From: Ensifer sp. USDA 6670
GTDB lineage: Bacteria; Pseudomonadota; Alphaproteobacteria; Rhizobiales; Rhizobiaceae
Assembly: GCA_000421085.1 (NCBI GenBank)
Contig: ATWE01000017.1
Coordinates: 1 to 64,000, forward strand
Direction: 5' to 3'
Length of the DNA stretch: 64,000 nucleotides
Notes under the pieces: generated by a model
Database searches by the model: none
Seen by the model: only the letters and a program-made list of their open reading frames with translations
What the model was told of the DNA's origin: nothing
Position numbers and translations under genes: made by a program
Shown here: piece after piece, positions 27,397 through 36,501 of the stretch
How positions within the stretch are numbered: position 1 is the first letter of the stretch
Layout: each line of letters begins with the position of its first letter

Positions 27397-27590
27397 TATC
27401 CTCTCCAAGTATTTCGGTCATGGCCCGCAGTCGGCAAGCCGACCTCAGATAAGCAGTGAAGGTCTCTCGGATGTTAACGTATACAAACGGGGAATTGCTC
27501 CGATGTCAACGATTACATGAGAAACTTCCTTCAATTCAATACACCTTTCAGCCATCGGTCAACCCAGCAGCCAATCCCGAATTAGTGAAT

Positions 27591-28361
27591 TTATGAAGCC
27601 AACTTAGGTGGCGGAACATATCCCCTGCTGCCGTCCAGCAATGTCCGTGTGTAGGGATGCTGAACACTGCCTCGCAGAAGCTGCTCGCGGCTGGCCACCT
27701 CGACGAACTGGCCGTCCAACATCACCGCGACTCGGTTGCACAGATGAGCGATAACTGCCATGTCATGACTAACGAGAACATATGTCAGCTTATCCCTTTC
27801 CCGCAGATCCTTCAGGAGGTTCAGGATTTCGGCCTGGATCGATACGTCGAGCGCCGAAGTCGGTTCATCGAGGAGCAGAATACCCGGGTTGAGAATCAAA
27901 GCCCGGGCGATTGCGACGCGCTGGCGCTGACCGCCAGAAAGCTGGTGCGGAAACCGGTGTCGAAAGCCAGGCGGCAAGCCAACGTCGCGCAGCACCCGCT
28001 CTACGCGCTCCTGCCTCTGGTCGAAGCCATGGATCTCCAGCGGTTCTAAGAGCGTTCGGCCTATCGTATGGCGGGGATGCAACGATCCAAACGGATCTTG
28101 GAACACCATCTGCTGTTTGGCGAGTTGCGAGCGAGATCGTTTCGGTCCCACTGCCTCGCCGTCAATCGAAATGGAACCGCTCCAGCCCTTGATGCGACCA
28201 GCGAGAGCGCCGAGAACCGTCGACTTGCCACAGCCGCTCTCACCGACTAGACCAAAGGTTTCGCCAGGTTCAACATCGAAGGCGACATTTTTGACCACTT
28301 GCTTGAAATCGCTGCCGCTGCCAAAAGACACGACAAGATCGTTGACCGATATGATGGACAC
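27591..28361 (-). CDS. Dpp/Opp-type ABC transporter ATPase (second ATPase, DppF-like)
   Basis: A 256-residue ATPase with Walker A GESGCGKST, signature LSGGQRQRVAIARAL, Walker [14 protein letters not shown] and the His switch in VLVSHDMAVI. It ends soon after the conserved QHPYTRTLLDG motif of the peptide/nickel/glycoside importer subfamily. The GTG start lies within a few bases of the preceding ATPase stop, with GGAGGCG as ribosome site. It is the last gene of a five-gene importer operon (binding protein, two permeases, two ATPases). Confidence 0.92.
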   Translation of the reverse strand: MSIISVNDLVVSFGSGSDFKQVVKNVAFDVEPGETFGLVGESGCGKSTVLGALAGRIKGWSGSISIDGEAVGPKRSRSQLAKQQMVFQDPFGSLHPRHTIGRTLLEPLEIHGFDQRQERVERVLRDVGLPPGFRHRFPHQLSGGQRQRVAIARALILNPGILLLDEPTSALDVSIQAEILNLLKDLRERDKLTYVLVSHDMAVIAHLCNRVAVMLDGQFVEVASREQLLRGSVQHPYTRTLLDGSRGYVPPPKLAS

Positions 28362-28364
28362 TTC

Positions 28365-29213
28365 TTACGCCTCCGCCCAGCTTGCCTGTCGTTTCAGAGT
28401 TTCCAGCCGATCTCGCGGACGATCTAGACTGGGCAACGCCTCCAGAAGTCCACAGGTGTAGGGATGCGTCGCTTGATCGAGTTTCGAGGCCTCGATAGTT
28501 TCGACGATCCTCCCCGCATACATGATAATGACCCGGTCGCAGAAGCTTTTCACCAGGTTGAGATCATGCGAAATGAAGATCAGCCCGATGTTTCGCTCTC
28601 TAATCAAATCGTCGAGGATTGACAGCACCTGCTGGCGCACCGTTACGTCGAGCGCCGACGTCGGCTCATCGGCTATGATGAGGGAGGGCGAAGAGATCAA
28701 CATCATCGAGATCATGATGCGTTGACCCATTCCGCCCGAAACCTCGTGCGGGTAGAGATTGAAGACGCGCTGTGGATCACGGATGTTGACGCGCTCGAGC
28801 ATGGCAAGCGTGCGTTCACGCGCTGCCCGCCTTCCAAGCCGCTCATGAAGGATGACTGTCTCGGCGATCTGCTCGCCCACGGTCATGACAGGGTTGAGCG
28901 AATATTTCGGATCCTGCAGGATCATGGAGATCCGGCGGCCGCGGATTGCCCGCATCTCAGACTCGCTCGCGGTCAGGAGGTCCACATCCTCAAACCGCAT
29001 CTCATCTGCGATGACATGGGCCGTTGCTGGCTGCAGGCGCATGATCGCGCGCCCGGTCGTGCTTTTGCCAGAGCCGGATTCGCCGATGATGCCCACCTTT
29101 TCGCGGCCAACATCGAAGCTGACATTGTTGACAGCAGTGACGACGCCGGACAGCGTCGGAAACTGCACCGACATGTTCTTGACGGAAAGAATCGGTTTTG
29201 ACTGTTCAGGCAT
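28365..29213 (-). CDS. Dpp/Opp-type ABC transporter ATPase (first ATPase, DppD-like)
   Basis: A 282-residue ATPase. Walker A is GESGSGKST, the signature region [15 protein letters not shown] is a DppD-type variant of LSGGQ, Walker B is [13 protein letters not shown] and the switch is ISHDLNLV. The C-terminal [26 protein letters not shown] is typical of peptide-type ATPases. Its first eight bases overlap the end of the second permease gene, showing translational coupling. It pairs with the ATPase gene that follows after three bases. Confidence 0.92.
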   Translation of the reverse strand: MPEQSKPILSVKNMSVQFPTLSGVVTAVNNVSFDVGREKVGIIGESGSGKSTTGRAIMRLQPATAHVIADEMRFEDVDLLTASESEMRAIRGRRISMILQDPKYSLNPVMTVGEQIAETVILHERLGRRAARERTLAMLERVNIRDPQRVFNLYPHEVSGGMGQRIMISMMLISSPSLIIADEPTSALDVTVRQQVLSILDDLIRERNIGLIFISHDLNLVKSFCDRVIIMYAGRIVETIEASKLDQATHPYTCGLLEALPSLDRPRDRLETLKRQASWAEA

Positions 29214-30117
29214 TGCGGGGATCCATGATGTCGCGCAGTCCGTCGCCGAGCAGGTTGAAGGCTAGACTGACCAGAAGGATGGCGATGCCGGGAACCGTCG
29301 TCAGCCACCAGGCATCGAGAAGATATTGCCGGCCGGAAGCTGCCATGGCGCCCCATTCTGGCATCGGTGGCTGCGCGCCGAGACCGAGGAAGCCGAGGCC
29401 GGCGGCCGTCAGGATGACGCTCGACATGTTGAGCGTCAGGCGAATGATGATTGAGGGCGCGCAGAGCGGAACGATGTGGCGAAAGAGAATGCGTCCCATC
29501 CCCGCCCCCTGCAGCTCGGCGGCAACGACGAAATCGGCTGCACGAAAAGTCAGCGTTTCGGCGCGAGCCAGGCGCGCGATCGGCGGCCAGACCGTAAGCG
29601 CGATAGCGATGACCGCATTTTCGATCCCCGGGCCGAGAGCGGCGGAGAAAGCAAGCGCCAGCACGAGACTAGGAAACGACAAGAAGATATCGGTAATGCG
29701 CATCAGCACAACATCGACCCAGCCACCGAGATATCCGGCCGTCGCCCCGATGGCAAAGCCGATCGGCGCAACGATGACCGTCACCAACACGCTGATATAG
29801 AGCGTCGTGCGGGCGCCGTAGACGAGGCGCGAATAGACGTCGCGGCCGAATTCGTCGGTCCCGAACCAGTTGATCGGCGATGGCGGCTTCAGCGCCATGG
29901 TGAGATCCTGCAGGATCGGATCGTGGTTGGCGAGCAACGGCGCCAAGGTCGCGATCAGTACAAGCGCCAGCACCACCAAGAAGCCCGCGAGGGCCAGCGG
30001 ATTCGCGATCAGGTTTAGCCACAGAACATAGGCTTTGTGGAGGCGTGCCTGACGCAACGAGGAGAATTCCTCGTTGATCAGCCAATTGTGGAGATCATTG
30101 AAATAACGTGTCGCCAT
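29206..30117 (-). CDS. Dpp/Opp-type ABC permease (DppC-like)
   Basis: A 303-residue inner-membrane permease with an N-terminal OppC_N segment, [22 protein letters not shown] just before the channel domain, and the EAA-type loop [23 protein letters not shown]. About six membrane segments are visible. The ATG at 30115-30117 lies four bases after the stop of the first permease; an earlier in-frame start would overlap it. It forms the channel with the DppB-like protein. Confidence 0.92.
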   Translation of the reverse strand: MATRYFNDLHNWLINEEFSSLRQARLHKAYVLWLNLIANPLALAGFLVVLALVLIATLAPLLANHDPILQDLTMALKPPSPINWFGTDEFGRDVYSRLVYGARTTLYISVLVTVIVAPIGFAIGATAGYLGGWVDVVLMRITDIFLSFPSLVLALAFSAALGPGIENAVIAIALTVWPPIARLARAETLTFRAADFVVAAELQGAGMGRILFRHIVPLCAPSIIIRLTLNMSSVILTAAGLGFLGLGAQPPMPEWGAMAASGRQYLLDAWWLTTVPGIAILLVSLAFNLLGDGLRDIMDPRNA

Positions 30118-30121
30118 GATG

Positions 30122-31189
30122 TTACCGGGTACGCGGATCAAGGAACCGATAGGTCAGATCCGACAAAAGATTGATGGCAATCGAGATGATACCGATGAGC
30201 AGGACACTGCCCAGCACGGCATTCATGTCAGCGAAGAACAAGGCCGAGGTGAGATACTGTCCGAGACCCGGCCAGGCGAAAACCGTCTCGATCAGCACGG
30301 TGCCGTCCAGCAGACCGCAGTATGCAAGCGCAACAATCGTCAGAAGCTGCACCCGGATGTTGCGGAAGGCATGACGCCAGACGATCGCGCGCTGTCCAAG
30401 GCCCTTCGCTTTGGCAGTCAATACATATTCCTGGCGCAGCTGCTCTAGCATGAAGCTGCGGCTCATGCGGCTGAGATAGGCCATCGCGGCATAGCCGAGG
30501 ATCAGGGCTGGGGCTGCGACATGCAGTAAAGCATCCCAGAAAACTTCCCATTCGCTGGCAAGGACCGCATCGATGAGGATGGAATTCGTTGGCCCCTCGA
30601 CCAGCCCCTCATTGTAGATATCCAGGCGGCCGCTGCCGGGGATGAGGCTGAACTTGGCATAGAATACGAGAATAACGATCGTGCCCAGCCAGAAGATCGG
30701 CGTCGAATGGCCGAGTAGACCGACTACGCGGGCGAGATGATCGACCCATGTGCCCTTGCGAACCGCGGAGATGATGCCGAGAGGAATGCCAAAAACAGCA
30801 CCGATGATCGTTGCCAGAGTGGCAAGCTCCAATGTTGCCGGGAAGACCCGGGCGAGATCACTGGCGACAGGGTTCTTTGTCACGTGCGACTGGCCGAAAT
30901 TCAGTTGCGCGACATTGCCGAGATAGGTGGCGAACTGCACGTAGAGCGGCTGATCCAGCCCCATCTCCTTGTAGACGCGCTCGTAGGTGTCGTGATCGGC
31001 CTGATCGCCGATCACCGCAATGACCGGGTCGGCTGGCACCATGCGGCCGACGACGAAGGTGATGACGAGCAGGCCCAGCAGCGTCGTCAGGATGACGGCA
31101 AAGGATGCCGCCACCTTGCGGAGTCCACCTAGCGCCGCTTTGGCGCGTTTCGGGGCGATTGCGGATGTCTGTGAGATACTCACGATCAT
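30122..31189 (-). CDS. Dpp/Opp-type ABC permease (DppB-like)
   Basis: A 355-residue permease, slightly long because of an N-terminal extension (about residues 1-25) before the first membrane helix. The family stretch LGLDQPLYVQF-like MGLDQPLYVQFATYLGNV lies near residue 95. The EAA loop VLTAKAKGLGQRAIVWRHAFRN is followed by the C-terminal NLLSDLTYRFLDPRTR. The start follows GAGGAGA closely. It is the first permease of the importer, 20 bp after the binding-protein gene. Confidence 0.92.
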   Translation of the reverse strand: MIVSISQTSAIAPKRAKAALGGLRKVAASFAVILTTLLGLLVITFVVGRMVPADPVIAVIGDQADHDTYERVYKEMGLDQPLYVQFATYLGNVAQLNFGQSHVTKNPVASDLARVFPATLELATLATIIGAVFGIPLGIISAVRKGTWVDHLARVVGLLGHSTPIFWLGTIVILVFYAKFSLIPGSGRLDIYNEGLVEGPTNSILIDAVLASEWEVFWDALLHVAAPALILGYAAMAYLSRMSRSFMLEQLRQEYVLTAKAKGLGQRAIVWRHAFRNIRVQLLTIVALAYCGLLDGTVLIETVFAWPGLGQYLTSALFFADMNAVLGSVLLIGIISIAINLLSDLTYRFLDPRTR

Positions 31190-31208
31190 TCTCCTCGACA
31201 GGAAGGGC

Positions 31209-32804
31209 TTACTCGCCCTTCGAGACAGTGTCCCAACGCGTCAACCAGGTTGAATGACCGACATAGCCAGTGACTTCCTTGCGCACTGCTTTTGCGTCCG
31301 TGCGCTGAAAGGAAGTGACGAGTGCTGGAGACGCTTCGAGATACGCCTTATTGATCTTCGCATAGAGATCGGCCCGCTTCTGCTGGTCGGTCTCGTGTGC
31401 GGCGGCTGTCACCATGTCCTGGATGCTTTTCGGCACTTCCCAGGCGGAGCGCCAGGCGATGAGGCCAGCAAGCTTGGCATCGTCTGCATTGTTTGGATTG
31501 GTCGCGTAGGATGCAAGCACAGCATGGGGATCTGGCAGGCGTTCGCCTGTACGCGCCGAGAAGATCTCGAACTCACGGTTGCGGAACTTGCCGATGTGAT
31601 CGCCGCCCTGAAGGTCGAGTTTGATGCCGACTTTGGCTGCGTTGGCCTGCAACGACTGCGCAACTTCATACTCCGGGGTAACCGGGGTGGCGTAATAAAC
31701 CTTCGAGAAGCCGCTCGGATAACCGGCTTCTGCAAGCAACTGCTTGGCCTTGTCGATGTCCAGCTTGTAGGGGGTTTCGTTCAAAGCACCCGGCAGGCCG
31801 CCGGGAATGACCGTCTGCTGCTTGATACCGTAGTATTTCATCACGGTGTTGGCGAGACCGTCATAGTCGATCAGATAGCGGAAAGCTTCGCGTACCTTCG
31901 GATTGGAAAGGATCTCGTCTTTCTGGTTGAGTGCCAGATAGTAGAATCCAAAGCCCGGCGTCTTCTGGATCTCTGCCTTGCCGCCCGCTTCAATCGCAGC
32001 AAGATCAGTGGACGAAAGACGGGTTGCGACGTCAACATCGCCGGCTTCAAGCTGCAGTCGCTGACCGGACGACTCCGGCATATGACGGAGGATGACGCGA
32101 CGCATCTTCGGCACACCTTGCCAGTAGTCCTTGAAGGCATCAGAAATCAAGAGGTCGTTGACGCGCCAGGTCTTGAGCGAATAGGGGCCCGAGCCCGCGT
32201 CGTTCGTCTGCAGGAATTCACGCCCCATGTCTCCATTCTTCTCGTTTTCGGCGAGAAGCTTGCTGTCGAGGATCGAAGTCGAGAAACTCGCAAGCGAAAA
32301 CAGGATAAGGTTCGGGTTCCAGACTTCAGGTGTCTGCAGCGCGACCGTTGTGTCGTCCGTTGCCTTGATCAGTTCGTCGACATTCTTGTCGGTGAAGCCC
32401 CACTGGCGGAGATCGACCGAAGGTGCAAGGCCGAGCTTGACCAGCCGACGCAACGACCACTCGACATCCTTTGCCGTCAGTGGGTTTCCTGAATGGAAGG
32501 TGACGCCGGAACGGATCTTGAAGGTGAAGGTCTTGCCATCGTCCGATACCTTCCAGCTCTCGGCGATCCCTGGCTGCGGCTTGGTCATGTCGTCAGCGGA
32601 CAGAACAATCAACCGCTCATAGAGATTGGCGACGATTTCGGCCGATTCCAGCTGGTTAAGCTCGTTGGGATCCAGGCCGCGCATCGAGGACATGTTGGTG
32701 GCGATGACCAACTGGTCATCAGGCGTTGCCGCCTGCCCGGCGACCGGGACGGCAAAAGTCGAGGCCATCAAAGCTGACGCCATCAAAAAACTGCGTCTTT
32801 TCAT
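31209..32804 (-). CDS. Family 5 (SBP_bac_5) extracellular solute-binding protein
   Basis: A 531-residue periplasmic binding protein with a Sec-like signal peptide (MKRRSFLMASALMASTFAVPVAGQA, cleavage near AGQA). The body has the conserved AESWKVSDDGKTFTFKIRSGVTFHSGNPLTAKDV region and the DNxxxxE-like QKDEILSNPKVREAFRYLIDYD. Despite the peptide-transport name, many such proteins bind sugars, opines or sugar acids. The ATG at 32802-32804 follows GGGAGGAGATACGACT, which excludes a longer start. It is the first gene of the operon and its upstream region carries a GntR-type operator shared with the divergent regulator. Confidence 0.92.
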   Translation of the reverse strand: MKRRSFLMASALMASTFAVPVAGQAATPDDQLVIATNMSSMRGLDPNELNQLESAEIVANLYERLIVLSADDMTKPQPGIAESWKVSDDGKTFTFKIRSGVTFHSGNPLTAKDVEWSLRRLVKLGLAPSVDLRQWGFTDKNVDELIKATDDTTVALQTPEVWNPNLILFSLASFSTSILDSKLLAENEKNGDMGREFLQTNDAGSGPYSLKTWRVNDLLISDAFKDYWQGVPKMRRVILRHMPESSGQRLQLEAGDVDVATRLSSTDLAAIEAGGKAEIQKTPGFGFYYLALNQKDEILSNPKVREAFRYLIDYDGLANTVMKYYGIKQQTVIPGGLPGALNETPYKLDIDKAKQLLAEAGYPSGFSKVYYATPVTPEYEVAQSLQANAAKVGIKLDLQGGDHIGKFRNREFEIFSARTGERLPDPHAVLASYATNPNNADDAKLAGLIAWRSAWEVPKSIQDMVTAAAHETDQQKRADLYAKINKAYLEASPALVTSFQRTDAKAVRKEVTGYVGHSTWLTRWDTVSKGE

Positions 32805-32875
32805 AGTCGTATCTCCTCCCTGGAGCGCCGGGCCTCTCCCTTGGCGCGAATTTTCCATATCGACATCGATCTGAA

Positions 32876-32891
32876 ATCTGGTATATCAGAT
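32876..32891. promoter_or_regulatory. GntR/FCD-type operator in the divergent importer/regulator promoter
   Basis: ATCTGGTATATCAGAT is a near-perfect 16-base palindrome (arms ATCTG/CAGAT around TGGTATA-like centre), of the form often bound by FadR/VanR-subgroup GntR regulators. It lies 71 bases from the binding-protein ATG and 41 bases from the gntR ATG, so one site can control both directions. Confidence 0.7.
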
Positions 32892-32932
32892 CTCACAAAT
32901 TAATTTTGTCGTCAACGGGGGAATTTCGGGAC

Positions 32933-33643
32933 ATGCAAAACGAAGCATCGAAAGAGCCTGGCGAAGACCGCATCGAAAGGATCGACCCGCGGTTCCTGAC
33001 GACGCTTCGCGATCATGTGCACCGGACGTTGAGAACAGCGATCCTTTCTGGCCGCTTTGCGCCAGACGAGCGGGTCAACGAGCGCCAGCTCGCCGAGCAG
33101 CTCGGCGTCAGCACCACACCCATCAAGGAAGCATTGCGTCAGCTCGAAACGGAGGGACTGGTGGAGACCTTGCCACGTCGTGGCGTGCTGATCCGCTTCA
33201 ATGCGAGCTGGGCGGAGGAAATGATCCTAGCACGCGCCGCCCTGGAATCGATGATTGCTCATCTGGCCGCCAAGCGGATCGAGAAGGACGAGATCCAGAA
33301 ACTCGAGGAGATCGTCACGAGGATGGCTAACGCCACCGAACACGGCATCGCCGACGATCTGATTTCGCTGAACGAGACTTTCCACGAGCAAATCCACATC
33401 GCCTCGCGATGCCAATATCTCTCGCGCATGATCGAGCGACAGCAGTTCTACGATGCCAGCATTCGCCGCGTTATCCATTCCGATCCGCTCGAACGCGGCA
33501 AGGCGCTGGCCGAGCACACATCGATTGCAGCCGCCATCATATCAAACGACAGCGACAAAGCGGAACGCGTGATGCGCGATCATGTCGTCCGTTCCGGTGA
33601 AACTTACCTCAACATCGTGTTCAAGAAGAAAGAGGATATTTGA
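32933..33643 (+). CDS. GntR-family (FCD domain) transcriptional regulator
   Basis: A 236-residue regulator. The winged helix-turn-helix is at about residues 25-85 (RFAPDERVNERQLAEQLGVSTTPIKEALRQLETEGLVE) and the all-helical FCD ligand domain follows, with metal or ligand residues in NETFHEQIHIAS and the late His in LAEHTSIAAAI. The ATG is preferred to an upstream TTG because GGGGGAATTTCGGGAC precedes it. It is divergent from the Dpp-type importer and its stop is one base from the DHDPS-family gene, so it is the first gene of the degradative operon. It likely represses both, with a pathway intermediate as effector. Confidence 0.9.
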   Translation: MQNEASKEPGEDRIERIDPRFLTTLRDHVHRTLRTAILSGRFAPDERVNERQLAEQLGVSTTPIKEALRQLETEGLVETLPRRGVLIRFNASWAEEMILARAALESMIAHLAAKRIEKDEIQKLEEIVTRMANATEHGIADDLISLNETFHEQIHIASRCQYLSRMIERQQFYDASIRRVIHSDPLERGKALAEHTSIAAAIISNDSDKAERVMRDHVVRSGETYLNIVFKKKEDI

Positions 33644-33644
33644 C

Positions 33645-34565
33645 GTGACCGAGGCAATGGAGAAGATCCGCAAGGCCCTTATGGGTATATCGGGCGTGCC
33701 GGTGACCCCCTATAAGACCGATGGGAGTGTCGATACCGCAAAGCTATCGGGCCTGATCGCCCGCCTGGCCAACGCGCGCGTTCACAATCTGATGGCGGCT
33801 GGCAATACCGGCGAGTTCTTTACCCTGACCATGGACGAAGTGCGCACGGTCCATGCCACAACCATCAAGGCTGCCGCTGGCAAGTCGCTCGTCAGCGCCG
33901 CTGTCGGCCGCTCGCTCACGGAGGCAAAGGCCCTCGCCCGCGACGCTATCGCCGAAGGTACCGACGCCATCATGGGACATCACCCGATGGACCCGTTCGC
34001 TGCCCCAAGCTTCCAAGCCAAATACTTCCTTGAACTTGCAGAAGCCAGTACGGTTCCGGTCATCGCCTATGTGCGAAGCGACACCTTTTCGGTTGCCGAT
34101 TTCCAAAAGCTTGCGCTGCATCCGAACATCGCTGGCATCAAGTTCGCCTCCGGGAATTTGATGCTTCTTGCTGAAGTGATCCGCGCGACGAAGGATGCGC
34201 CGGCGATCTGGGTCTGCGGTCTCGCCGAAGGCTGGGCGCCCGCCTTCTACGCTATGGGAGCCCGCGGCTTCACCTCTGGTCTCGTCAACGTCTTCCCGGA
34301 ACGTTCGCACGCCATCCACGACGCATTGGAAAAAGGCGACTACGTCGCAGCCCGCGCGCTCATCGATGATATTGCCGGCTTCGAAGCACTGCGCACCAAG
34401 TATCTGAACGGGGCGAACGTCACCGTCGTCAAGGAAGCGCTCGGCATGCTCGGAACCGATGTCGGACCGGTGCGCGTGCCCGGCGTCGAAACCCTGACCG
34501 AAGCCGAGCGAGCGGATTTACGCGCGATCGTCGACACTGTCGCCGAAAAGAGCTGTGCGGCCTAA
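33645..34565 (+). CDS. DHDPS/NanA-family lyase or aldolase
   Basis: A 306-residue class I aldolase-type TIM barrel. The family features are intact: AGNTGEFF at residues 52-59 that binds the keto acid carboxylate, Tyr142 in PVIAYVR and the Schiff-base Lys166 in IAGIKFASG. Members include dihydrodipicolinate synthase, N-acetylneuraminate lyase, 2-keto-3-deoxygluconate aldolase and keto-deoxy sugar acid dehydratases. With an enolase-superfamily dehydratase next to it, a keto-deoxy sugar acid substrate is likely, not lysine synthesis. The GTG start lies one base after the regulator stop with AGAGGA upstream; an ATG 12 bases later is the alternative. Confidence 0.88.
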   Translation: MTEAMEKIRKALMGISGVPVTPYKTDGSVDTAKLSGLIARLANARVHNLMAAGNTGEFFTLTMDEVRTVHATTIKAAAGKSLVSAAVGRSLTEAKALARDAIAEGTDAIMGHHPMDPFAAPSFQAKYFLELAEASTVPVIAYVRSDTFSVADFQKLALHPNIAGIKFASGNLMLLAEVIRATKDAPAIWVCGLAEGWAPAFYAMGARGFTSGLVNVFPERSHAIHDALEKGDYVAARALIDDIAGFEALRTKYLNGANVTVVKEALGMLGTDVGPVRVPGVETLTEAERADLRAIVDTVAEKSCAA

Positions 34566-34576
34566 GGAAGAACTTC

Positions 34577-35716
34577 ATGCATATCACAGGTTTTAAGACA
34601 TACATGCAGCGCGTGGACGACCGCCCGCGCCTGCTTTTGAAGATCGAGACCGACGAAGGCATTTCGGGCTGGGGCGAGTGCTACAATCACGGCCCGGACT
34701 GGGCGCTGCCGCCCCTCTTCGAGTACCTGTTTCATCAGATCGAAGGCGAGGACCCGCGTCGGGTCGAATTCCTCGTGCTCAAGCTAAACCAGCAATGCCG
34801 CTTCCCGCCCGGCGCGCTCGGGCTTGCCGCGATCTCGGCGATTGATCACGCACTCTGGGACATCGCCGGGAAGGCCGCCGGGTTGCCGGTTTACATGCTG
34901 CTCGGTGGCAATGTGCGCGACCGCGTGAAGGTCTATTGCGGCGTCTATACCGCACCGGATCCGGAAGCCGCACGAGAGCAGTCTCTCGAACTTAACGAGA
35001 AGTACGGCTACACCGCGTTCAAGCTCAGCCCCTATCGGCGTGATCTCCACACCGGACGCTGGGGTGAACTCGTCAAGGAAACCGGTGACTGGTTCGGCAA
35101 AATCCGTGAAATTACACCATCGCACTTCGAATACGCTTTCGATGCGCATGCAAAGATCTTCGAACCTTACCAGGCCGTGCAGCTTGCCAGCGCTATTGCG
35201 CCGAACGACCCACTCTTCTACGAGGAGCCAATCCGACCTGAGCATATCCCGGCCTGGACCGAATTGAAGTCGAAGGTGACAGTGCCGCTGGCTACAGGCG
35301 AATCGCTCTATTCCCGCTTCGAATTCCTTTCGCTGCTTTCTGCGCGCGGCGCCGACATTATTCAGCCCGATATCTGCGTGGTCGGCGGCGTCACCGAGAT
35401 GCGTCGGATAGCAGCCATCGCCGAGGCCCATTATGTAACCGTGGCGCCGCACAATCCGATGGGCCCGCTTGCAACTGCAGTCAACATCCACTTCTGTGCG
35501 GCTCAGCCGAACTTCAAGGTGCTGGAGTTCAAGCCGCATTTTCACGCCCCCTGGGCGGCAGATCCGTATATGCCGGTGGACGGGCATATGGAGCTGCGAC
35601 CTGGCAGGCCGGGCTGGGGTCTGGAAATAGATGAAAAGGCGCTGCAAACGGACGACTACATTCACTGGGAGCGGAAGGTCACGCGCAAACCCGACGGGGC
35701 AACCGCCTATCCCTGA
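34577..35716 (+). CDS. Enolase-superfamily sugar-acid dehydratase (galactonate dehydratase-like)
   Basis: A 379-residue mandelate racemase/muconate lactonising enzyme. The metal ligands fall at Asp189, Glu216 and Glu242, His191 follows the first ligand by two residues (DAH) and His292 lies in APHNPMGPLAT. This Asp-x-His plus His pattern is that of D-galactonate and related acid-sugar dehydratases, which remove water from an aldonic acid to give a 2-keto-3-deoxy acid. It follows the DHDPS-family gene by 11 bases with AAGGAAGAACTTC, and the product would be a fitting substrate for that enzyme. The importer may supply the acid. Exact stereochemistry is not deducible. Confidence 0.88.
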   Translation: MHITGFKTYMQRVDDRPRLLLKIETDEGISGWGECYNHGPDWALPPLFEYLFHQIEGEDPRRVEFLVLKLNQQCRFPPGALGLAAISAIDHALWDIAGKAAGLPVYMLLGGNVRDRVKVYCGVYTAPDPEAAREQSLELNEKYGYTAFKLSPYRRDLHTGRWGELVKETGDWFGKIREITPSHFEYAFDAHAKIFEPYQAVQLASAIAPNDPLFYEEPIRPEHIPAWTELKSKVTVPLATGESLYSRFEFLSLLSARGADIIQPDICVVGGVTEMRRIAAIAEAHYVTVAPHNPMGPLATAVNIHFCAAQPNFKVLEFKPHFHAPWAADPYMPVDGHMELRPGRPGWGLEIDEKALQTDDYIHWERKVTRKPDGATAYP

Positions 35717-36400
35717 GGATCGTCCATGCTCCAGCTGCGATGCAGCACATGGGCTTGCGAGAACTGGATCACCGTGGTTGTCGGTTTCTCGCCCTGGTAC
35801 CGGCGTCCAGCGTGCCGGCTAGATCCACCCGATCCGACGAGAGGACGACATCCGCTGCGCGGATGACGGCCCGCGCGTCGGGCGCGGCATAGACTCCGGC
35901 GATCCGGCGTGCAGCGGGTGGTCGGCAGGGAAAGTAGCGCCTATCTTCAGGTCGGTCACCACGCGGGCACCCAGTGCTTCGGCTAAGGCAACGCGCCGCG
36001 CCTAGACATCCGGATTGCGCAACGGCGACCGGCGAGGATCACAGGGCGCGAAGCGCGACGCAGGATCGCGGCGGTACGCTCCAATTCGTCGGCGTTGGCA
36101 CCAGCGGCCACCTGAGGCCGGAATCGCGAGGCATCCACCGGCGCGCGCAGACTGAGGGCAGCTCGGCTTCCTGTAGCCCGCGCACGAGATTCACGTAGAC
36201 AGGTTCCATCGGCGCAGTATTGGCGATCCAGTCCGCATGCAAGATCGATTCCCGTGCGGCCGGGGCCGAGCCGGGTTGGTCATCCCATTTCACATAGTCG
36301 CGCACCAGAGCACCTTGATCGCGCACCGTGTGGATCCATTCGGGGCCGGCACTTCGCCGCATCCACGGGGCCTGTCGCCCTCAGAAGAACGGGACTGCGG
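35717..36400 (-). pseudogene. Remnant of a thiamine-diphosphate enzyme (acetolactate synthase/benzoylformate decarboxylase-like)
   Basis: The minus strand encodes pieces of one TPP enzyme in shifting frames. WIHTVRDQGALVRDYVKWDDQP and TAPMEPVYVNL occur from 36362 down, followed by a PTPTNW-like linker and RRVALAEALGARVVTDLKIG near 35950-36010. The piece PTTTVIQFSQAHVLHRSWSMD is found close to 35720. At least two frameshifts and in-frame stops separate these pieces, and the N-terminal and the C-terminal TPP-binding domain are missing. It is a dead middle segment abutting the 3' end of the dehydratase gene. Confidence 0.75.
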
Positions 36401-36501
36401 AGTGTGTCGGGTCAAGCACGATGTTTCGGCGATCGGGTGCCTGGGCGCATTGCGAAACGGCCGCAGGACGCCCCGAAGTCACGACTAGTAGGTAGCGCCG
36501 T

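Noticed and set aside
31254-32492. A 412-codon plus-strand open frame opposite the Dpp-type binding protein
   Set aside because: Antisense shadow of a well-supported binding protein; no ribosome site or recognisable domain.
34784-35665. A 293-codon minus-strand open frame opposite the sugar-acid dehydratase
   Set aside because: The plus-strand dehydratase has all metal ligands; the antisense product has no family similarity.
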